The notes beneath the pieces were generated by a model that was given only the letters and a program-made list of their open reading frames with translations, was not told the DNA's origin and did no database searches. From NCBI GenBank assembly GCA_003556835.1, contig PWQG01000414.1, positions 1 through 14,207 on the forward strand: 14,207 nucleotides of DNA, in the 5' to 3' direction. How positions within the stretch are numbered: the first letter of the stretch is position 1; every line of letters starts with the position of its first letter. Source of the stretch: Gammaproteobacteria bacterium (lineage in GTDB: Bacteria; Pseudomonadota; Gammaproteobacteria; Pseudomonadales; Pseudohongiellaceae). Below are positions 1 through 4,640 of this stretch, one piece after another. A program made the translations under genes and the position numbers.

Positions 1-1008
1 ATGGACGGCATCGTCCGCCTGCTGCCCGACGGTCGCCTGGCCGTGCATAGTGGGGTCGGTAACCTGGGTACCTATTCCTACGCCGCCACCGCGCGGGCAG
101 CGGCCGAAGAGCTGCAGATCCCCTGGGATCGTGTCGAGATCTTCCATGGCCGTACGGACAATAATGTGCCGATCGCCTCGCCGCAGGATGGCAGTAACTC
201 GATCTTCACGCATACCCGCGCCAATGTGGGTGCAGTGCAGGACCTGGTCGCCAAGATGAAAGATATCGCGGCCATGGACCTGGGTGGTGAAGCCGATGAC
301 TATGAAGTGGCCGAGGAGCGGGTTTTCCGCAGTGATGACAGCGACACCGGCATGAGCTTCGCGGAAGTGGCGCAGCGTGCCATCCAACTCGGTGGTCGTT
401 ATGCCGGTCACGAGTATCCGGAAGAGCTGAACTCCTTCACCAAGATCTCGGTCGAGCGCCTGGCCGGTTCCGGCCTGGTGGGGGTCTTCAATGACCCGCG
501 CCACGAAGGCACGGTGCCGGGTATCGTGGCTTCCTTCATCGAAATCGAGCTGGATACTGAAACCGGCAAGTTCGACATCATCGACTTGGTCAGCGTCTCG
601 GATTGTGGCACGGTGTTCCATCCACAGGGCCTGATCAACCAGTTGCGTGGTGGTGCGGTCTGGGGAATCGGCCTGTCGGCCTACGAGCAGCAGATCTACG
701 ATCCGCAGAACGGCCTGCCGCACAGCGTCGGCTACTGGCAGAGCAAGGTGCCGACCAACCTCGACGTGCCTACGGAAATGAAGTGTGGCTGGGTGGATCT
801 GCCCGACCCGGCAGTCCCCTATGGTGGACGCGGTGTCGGCGAACCGGCCCAGGGTTGTGTGTCAGCGGCGCTGAATACGGCCATCACCGACGCGCTCGGT
901 GGGCACATCTTCAATGCCGCACCGGTGACGCCGGGCATGATTGTTAACCACCTGGCTGGCATCTCCGAGCAGGCGAAGCCACTGGCCCAGAACAATTTCA
1001 GAGGTTGA
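1..1008 (+). CDS. Molybdopterin-dependent hydroxylase large subunit (xanthine oxidase family), 5'-truncated
   Basis: This is the C-terminal 335 residues of a Mo-hydroxylase catalytic subunit. Family members run about 700-800 residues, so the ATG at position 1 is an internal Met and the gene begins upstream. Residues 1-90 match the second molybdopterin-binding subdomain (VHSGVGNLGTYSYAAT, then AEEL and GSNSIFTHTRAN). Residues 195-230 carry the family pattern DCGTVFHPQGLINQLRGG. GGRGVGEPAQG (275-285) contains Glu281, which corresponds to the catalytic glutamate of the GxGEP motif that activates the Mo-OH for substrate hydroxylation. The usual GQG-type loop reads GTYS here, as in a divergent subfamily. 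The stop is one base before the next start, so the two subunits are translationally coupled. Substrate cannot be read from the sequence; aldehydes, N-heterocycles or aromatic CoA esters are possible. The [2Fe-2S] subunit is not in the window and may lie upstream. Confidence 0.9.
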   Translation: MDGIVRLLPDGRLAVHSGVGNLGTYSYAATARAAAEELQIPWDRVEIFHGRTDNNVPIASPQDGSNSIFTHTRANVGAVQDLVAKMKDIAAMDLGGEADDYEVAEERVFRSDDSDTGMSFAEVAQRAIQLGGRYAGHEYPEELNSFTKISVERLAGSGLVGVFNDPRHEGTVPGIVASFIEIELDTETGKFDIIDLVSVSDCGTVFHPQGLINQLRGGAVWGIGLSAYEQQIYDPQNGLPHSVGYWQSKVPTNLDVPTEMKCGWVDLPDPAVPYGGRGVGEPAQGCVSAALNTAITDALGGHIFNAAPVTPGMIVNHLAGISEQAKPLAQNNFRG

Positions 1009-1009
1009 T

Positions 1010-2011
1010 ATGAGCGCTACATCACATGACGTAATGCCGGATATCCAGCTGTATCAGCCGACCACCGAAGCTGATGCACTGGCACTGGCGAATAATCTGA
1101 GAGAAGACGGCTGGCTGCTGGCCGGCGGCCAGGATACCTACGGCTGGCTCAAGGATCGCAACAAGCATCCCGAGGCCATGATCGAGTTGACCAAGATCGA
1201 TGCCTGGAAAGGGATACGTGAAACGTCCAGCGGCATCGAGATCGGAGCCCTGACCACACTGGCCGAGATCGAGCGCAGCCCCCTGATCCGGGATCAGTAC
1301 GGCCTGCTGAGCGAGGCGACCAGCAAAGTGGCCAGCCTGCAGATCCGTAACTTCGGTACCCTGGCCGGCAATCTGGTACAGGACGCCCGTTGCTGGTACT
1401 ACCGTCGCGGACTGGCCTGTTACCGTGCCGGCGGCAATATCTGTTATGCCGACACACCGGAAGCGCTCAACCGCGAGCATGCCCTGTTTGGTGCCAGCCG
1501 CTGTGTGGCGGTGACGCCATCGGACACAGCGCCGGCCCTGGTGGCACTGGAAGCGCAGATGGTCATCAGCAGCAGCCGGGGGCAGAAAGTGGTCTCGGCT
1601 GACCGCTTCTTTGTCGGACCCAATGTGGACATCGAAAACATGACCATCCTGCGGCCGGGCGAGATTCTCACGGCAGTGCGCATTCCCAACAAATGGGCTG
1701 GCGCGGAGTTCCATTTCGAGAAGGTCGCCGACCGGAATGTCTGGGACTTTGCCCTGGTCAGCGTGGCTTCGGCCATGCGAGTGTCGGGAGACACCATTGA
1801 AGAAGCAAGCATTGCCTGTGGCGCTGTGGAGTGTAAACCGCGTAAACTGAGCGCCGTCGAGCGAATGTTGCGCGGACGTCAGCGCAATGAGGCGACGGAG
1901 AACGAAGCGGCCCAGCTGGCCTCGCAGGGTGCCGTACCGCTGAACTACAACCATTACAAGGTTCCCCTGATGGAGAATCTGGTCAAACGAGCGGTACGGG
2001 GAACAGCCTGA
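1010..2011 (+). CDS. FAD-binding subunit of Mo-hydroxylase with [4Fe-4S] insertion
   Basis: The 333-residue protein is the medium (flavin) subunit of a xanthine-oxidase-family enzyme. The ATG at 1010 follows GAGG (1001-1004) at five bases, one base after the previous stop. FAD-binding loops are seen at LLAGGQDTYGWLKDR (36-50) and NFGTLAGNL (114-122); a CO dehydrogenase flavoprotein C-terminal-like domain fills about 230-330. Between them an insertion holds four cysteines: C128 in DARCWYYR, C137, C145 in GGNICYA and C165, followed by VTPSDTAPALVALEA. This spacing resembles the extra [4Fe-4S] site known in the 4-hydroxybenzoyl-CoA reductase beta subunit and in E. coli PaoB/YagS, and is absent from ordinary xanthine dehydrogenase flavin subunits. 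The protein should pass electrons from Mo and Fe-S centres through FAD, here probably on to the cytochrome b encoded next. The assignment is firm; the presence of a cluster is inferred from the cysteines. Confidence 0.93.
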   Translation: MSATSHDVMPDIQLYQPTTEADALALANNLREDGWLLAGGQDTYGWLKDRNKHPEAMIELTKIDAWKGIRETSSGIEIGALTTLAEIERSPLIRDQYGLLSEATSKVASLQIRNFGTLAGNLVQDARCWYYRRGLACYRAGGNICYADTPEALNREHALFGASRCVAVTPSDTAPALVALEAQMVISSSRGQKVVSADRFFVGPNVDIENMTILRPGEILTAVRIPNKWAGAEFHFEKVADRNVWDFALVSVASAMRVSGDTIEEASIACGAVECKPRKLSAVERMLRGRQRNEATENEAAQLASQGAVPLNYNHYKVPLMENLVKRAVRGTA

Positions 2012-2109
2012 ACACATGATTGTCTGCACCGGAGCTTTGGTTCACGCCCGGCGCAGGCTTTCTTTTGTCTACGGAAAACAACGAATCCAATAACAAGAGG
2101 GGAAATGTA
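2012..2109 (+). other. 98-nt spacer/leader before the cytochrome b gene
   Basis: This is the only sizeable gap inside the Mo-hydroxylase operon. An open frame starting at TTG 2020 runs into the cytochrome gene, but its first 30 residues are polar and lack membrane-protein character, so they are treated as untranslated. A strong Shine-Dalgarno sequence (AGAGGGG, 2096-2102) lies seven bases before GTG 2110. An ATG at 2105 is followed directly by TAG. No convincing promoter or terminator was seen. Confidence 0.5.
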
Positions 2110-2865
2110 GTGGAGATTGTTCGCTATAAAAGAGATGTCTGGGGCGATGAAGTGATCCTCGGCGTATCATGGGATCTGCTTTGGGTGGTGGCCGTTGCCA
2201 TTTTGCTGCTGCTGGCCGCTCACGCCATATTCATGGCCCTGATGGCAAAGAAGAAAGCCAAGCCCTCACCGGAAGGCAAGAAGATTCACCGTCATGATGC
2301 CATTGACCGCGCTTTCCACTGGATCATGGCCGGTAGTGTGCTCGTGCTGATCGCCACCGGGATTGCACCCATTATCGGTTGGCGGATTTCCTGGCTCAAC
2401 ATCCACTGGATTGCCGGCCTGGTGCTCACCTTCGTGGTGATCTTCCATATCATCCGTGCCAGCTTCTGGCAGGACTTCAAGTCCATGCTGCTGGGTCCAT
2501 CCGACTTCAAGGAGCCGTTCGATCAGAGCCTGAAGCCGGGCAAGTACTCCTTCGAGCAGAAGGGCATGCACTGGGCCATGACCGTGTTGGTGCTGGCGGT
2601 GATCATCACGGGTGTGGTGTTGTTCATGAACATCAATACACCGTTCTGGGATCGACCCTATGTGGAGAATGAGGGTGGCCTGGGCCTGATGTTCCTGCTG
2701 CACGGTTTGGCCACGCTGGCATTGATTGCCTTCACCGCCATTCACATCTATTTTGCGGTGCGGCCGGAGAAGCAGTTCTATACGCGCTCCATGATCAAGG
2801 GTTGGATCTCGGAAGATGAGAAGAACGAGTTCCATGACAGTAATCGCTGGAAAACGGAAGACTGA
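2110..2865 (+). CDS. Cytochrome b subunit, formate dehydrogenase gamma (FdnI) family
   Basis: From GTG 2110 the product is 251 residues; the start is chosen for its strong SD (AGAGGGG at seven bases). An N-terminal membrane helix (about 23-46) precedes a four-helix cytochrome b core. Recalled against E. coli FdnI, the match is clear: AIDRAFHW, NIHWIAG, PGKYSFEQKGMHW, FLLHGLA and AIHIYFAV. The four FdnI haem ligands (His18, 57, 155, 169) correspond to His70, His99, His198 and His212, so two b haems are expected. The C-terminal RSMIKGWISEDE block also mirrors FdnI. In formate dehydrogenase and hydrogenase this subunit moves electrons from the Fe-S chain to quinone in the membrane. Placed directly after Mo and FAD/Fe-S subunits, it is likely the membrane anchor and quinone reductase of that enzyme. 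The extra first helix is unusual for FdnI itself. Family is firm; the partnership is inferred from context. Confidence 0.88.
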   Translation: MEIVRYKRDVWGDEVILGVSWDLLWVVAVAILLLLAAHAIFMALMAKKKAKPSPEGKKIHRHDAIDRAFHWIMAGSVLVLIATGIAPIIGWRISWLNIHWIAGLVLTFVVIFHIIRASFWQDFKSMLLGPSDFKEPFDQSLKPGKYSFEQKGMHWAMTVLVLAVIITGVVLFMNINTPFWDRPYVENEGGLGLMFLLHGLATLALIAFTAIHIYFAVRPEKQFYTRSMIKGWISEDEKNEFHDSNRWKTED

Positions 2866-2870
2866 GCAAC

Positions 2871-3242
2871 GTGAGTAGTATTCAGGAAGATGACATTGAA
2901 GTCGTGGAAGCCGGTTATGAATTCCTGTTGGCCTATGCGGCGCAGGGCAGACCTCCGCACGAGGAGTCGTCCATGCCTCCGCCGCATGCCGGGCCACAGC
3001 TGAAGGATATGCTGGACGCCATGCAACGTGTGCACGAGGCGGTCAAGGACAGTGCGGACGACTTTGAGCAGGTGATTGCCGAAGACACCCGCAAGGCCTC
3101 TGCCGCCGTGCGTTTTGCCCTGGCACAGTCGCATATGAGTTCGGAGCTGGTTGATAACCTCAACGCCTCGATCCATCTGCGGGCGGTGCTCACCGACTTT
3201 TTCCTCTACAGTGAAAAGTTCCGACCCCAGTCGGCATCCTGA
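2871..3242 (+). CDS. Hypothetical 123-residue protein in Mo-hydroxylase operon
   Basis: I do not recognise this protein. It starts at GTG 2871, five bases after the cytochrome stop, with only a weak SD, and ends one base before the PLP gene. It is acidic at the N-terminus (QEDDIEVVEAGYEFLLAYAAQG), has a short Pro/His linker (about 26-42), then a helical-looking region (about 43-118) with regular hydrophobic spacing, including FEQVIAED and SIHLRAVLTDFFLYSEKF. It has no cysteine, signal peptide or membrane helix, so it is probably a soluble cytoplasmic protein. Tight coupling on both sides argues it is a real gene that works with the enzyme, perhaps as an assembly or maturation factor or an accessory subunit; that role is only a guess. 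The uninterrupted frame and the spacing of 5 and 1 bases are the main evidence for coding. Confidence 0.75.
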   Translation: MSSIQEDDIEVVEAGYEFLLAYAAQGRPPHEESSMPPPHAGPQLKDMLDAMQRVHEAVKDSADDFEQVIAEDTRKASAAVRFALAQSHMSSELVDNLNASIHLRAVLTDFFLYSEKFRPQSAS

Positions 3243-3243
3243 T

Positions 3244-4257
3244 ATGGCCGGTGGTGGCGCTGTGCGCCTGCCGCCGCGCCTTTCCCTGGCAAGATTGCCA
3301 ACACCCCTGCGGGCACTGGAGCGATTCAGTGCCCTGCCAGCGGGCAGCCGTGTCTGGATCAAGCATGATGAACTGACCGGTACCGAGCTGTCCGGCAACA
3401 AGATCCGCAAACTTGAATTCACCCTCGCCGAAGCGCAGCAGCAGGGCTGTGACACCCTGATCAGTTGTGGTGGCCTGCAGTCCAATCATGCCCGCGCCAC
3501 CGCCATCCTGGGTGCCCGCCTGGGTATGGACGTGCACCTGATCCTGCGCGGCGAACGCCCCGATACACCCGACGGCAATCTCCTGCTCGACCATCTGGCT
3601 GGCGCCACTATCCATTACCTGCCGCAACACGAGTACCACCGCCACGAACAGCTCGCCGCCGATCTGTCTGAAGACCTCTCAAAAAGGGGACAGTCCCCTT
3701 TTTTCATACCCATCGGGGCGAGTGACGAGATCGGGTTGTGGGGTTATGTGGCGGCCAGCGCGGAGCTGCGCGACGATTTTCGCGAGGCGAATGTGCGACC
3801 TGACGCCATTGTCTGTGCCACCGGTTCCGGCGGCACACAGGCGGGGCTGATTGCGGGTAATGCCCTGTATGGGCTGGGCACCCAGGTGCACGCCATCGCG
3901 GTGAGTGATGACGAGGCGTATTTCCGCAATAAAATCACGCGGGATTTCCAGCGCTGGCAAAAGCGGTATGCGGATCATCTGCCCGAGGGTTTTGATCCGC
4001 AAGCCTTACCGATATCGACCATCGAAGGCTATATCGGCCCGGGTTACGGCCGGGCCGAGGCGCCGGTGTTTGAACTGATCCGCGAGCTGGCTCGCAGCGA
4101 GGGCATCCTGCTGGACCCTGTCTACACCGGCAAAGCGTTTCTTGGCATGCTCGAGGAGATGCACCGGGGCAAGCTTCAGGGTATGCAGGACATCGTGTTC
4201 ATTCACACTGGCGGGCTGTTTGGCCTGTTTCCGCAGCGCGGACAGTTCAACTGGTGA
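3244..4257 (+). CDS. PLP-dependent D-cysteine desulfhydrase / ACC deaminase family enzyme
   Basis: The 337-residue protein belongs to the fold-type II PLP family containing DcyD and ACC deaminase. ATG 3244 lies one base after the preceding stop; an upstream in-frame extension to 3151 would overlap that gene and lacks family sequence. Lys53 in SGNKIRKLEF is the PLP-binding lysine, LQSNHARATA (79-88) is the substrate-binding Ser-Asn loop, and ATGSGGTQAGL (192-202) the phosphate-binding loop. At the two positions that separate the activities, ACC deaminase has Glu295 and Leu322, whereas this protein has Thr295 (DPVYTGKAF) and Thr322 (HTGG). This favours D-cysteine desulfhydrase, which makes pyruvate, ammonia and H2S, though other small amino acids are possible. 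A perfect palindrome encodes residues about 146-154 (SKRGQSPFF), where homologues have a variable loop. The 3' end overlaps a convergent small gene by 11 bases. Confidence 0.85.
   Translation: MAGGGAVRLPPRLSLARLPTPLRALERFSALPAGSRVWIKHDELTGTELSGNKIRKLEFTLAEAQQQGCDTLISCGGLQSNHARATAILGARLGMDVHLILRGERPDTPDGNLLLDHLAGATIHYLPQHEYHRHEQLAADLSEDLSKRGQSPFFIPIGASDEIGLWGYVAASAELRDDFREANVRPDAIVCATGSGGTQAGLIAGNALYGLGTQVHAIAVSDDEAYFRNKITRDFQRWQKRYADHLPEGFDPQALPISTIEGYIGPGYGRAEAPVFELIRELARSEGILLDPVYTGKAFLGMLEEMHRGKLQGMQDIVFIHTGGLFGLFPQRGQFNW
3681..3703. repeat. Perfect palindrome (REP/RAYT-like element) inside the PLP gene
   Basis: The arms are AAAAAGGGGAC (3681-3691) and GTCCCCTTTTT (3693-3703) around a single central A, with no mismatch. 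The flanking bases (C and T) do not extend it. Short GGGGAC/GTCCCC hairpins bounded by A and T runs are, from memory, widespread in proteobacterial genomes and linked to REP-associated tyrosine transposases. Only one copy was noticed in the window. It is read in frame as KRGQSPF within the PLP enzyme. As RNA it would form a strong hairpin ending in six U residues, so it also looks like an intrinsic terminator. Confidence 0.8.
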
Positions 4258-4396
4258 TCAATACGATCAGGCCGATCAGTGCCAGCGCGAGCATGACGGA
4301 TACGCTCAGGCGGCTGAACATCCTGCGTTTGCCTTTCCAGTTGTGGTATTCCTCTTCGACAAAAATCGGGTTGCCAAGACGGCGTGAAGATCTCAT
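4247..4396 (-). CDS. Small single-span membrane protein, 49 residues
   Basis: On the minus strand, ATG at 4396-4394 is preceded by AGGAG (4408-4404) at seven bases, an excellent ribosome binding site. The frame gives 49 residues and stops at 4247. The N-terminal 30 residues are polar and basic (MRSSRRLGNPIFVEEEYHNW, then KGKRRMFSRL), and residues 31-48 form a clear hydrophobic helix (SVSVMLALALIGLIVLIT). Positive charges before the helix predict a cytoplasmic N-terminus and a C-terminal membrane anchor. I do not recognise a family. It converges on the PLP enzyme gene, overlapping its last 11 bases, and is divergent from the DUF5916 gene 245 bases away. The SD, the coherent topology and the otherwise empty 383-base gap support it as a real small gene. 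Its function is unknown. Confidence 0.72.
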   Translation of the reverse strand: MRSSRRLGNPIFVEEEYHNWKGKRRMFSRLSVSVMLALALIGLIVLITS

Positions 4397-4443
4397 GTAG
4401 GTACTCCTGATCAGCAATACTGCATCCTCTGCTGTCAGTGCCT

Positions 4444-4472
4444 ATTAAAACAGCTTCAGTGGACAATAAGAA
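4444..4472 (-). promoter_or_regulatory. Weak candidate promoter for the small membrane protein gene
   Basis: On the minus strand, TTTAAT (4449-4444) resembles a -10 box, with TTCTTA 17 bases upstream as a poor -35. A start near 4437 would give a leader of about 40 bases to ATG 4396. The match is weak and rests mainly on position. Confidence 0.25.
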
Positions 4473-4578
4473 GGGCGGAATCTGGCAAAGTTATGGAACA
4501 TTGTGGCCACTGTACGATGTCTGATACAGGAAGAGTGGTCATAGATTGCAGCAAAGTGTAATAGCGAGCACTCAAGCG

Positions 4579-4607
4579 ATTATGGGGGGGAGTAAAGCTG
4601 GTATAAT
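4579..4607 (+). promoter_or_regulatory. Extended -10 promoter of the DUF5916 gene, with G7 tract in the spacer
   Basis: TATAAT (4602-4607) is a perfect -10 hexamer and is preceded by TG at 4599-4600, the extended -10 arrangement, which reduces the need for a -35. At a 17-base spacing the -35 would be ATTATG (4579-4584), a poor match. A run of seven G (4584-4590) lies in the spacer. Transcription would begin near 4614, about 27 bases before GTG 4641. Confidence 0.7.
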
Positions 4608-4640
4608 CCGCCGCAAATCAGAACCAGCAGGTAGTATTCA

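Noticed and set aside
1022..2029. 335-residue minus-strand frame opposite the FAD subunit gene
   Set aside because: The forward frame has unmistakable FAD-binding motifs; the reverse translation resembles no family.
3151..3243. N-terminal extension of the PLP enzyme
   Set aside because: It overlaps the preceding gene by 92 bases, and its residues lack family similarity; ATG 3244 gives the normal length.
4503..4510. GTGGCCAC palindrome in the divergent intergenic region
   Set aside because: Eight bases of self-complementary GC-rich sequence is common by chance and has no supporting half-sites nearby.
4493..4561. 22-codon + strand frame encoding MEHCGHCTMSDTGRVVIDCS followed by two residues
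   Set aside because: The HCGHC motif is attractive, but there is no Shine-Dalgarno sequence and the frame is too short to separate from chance.
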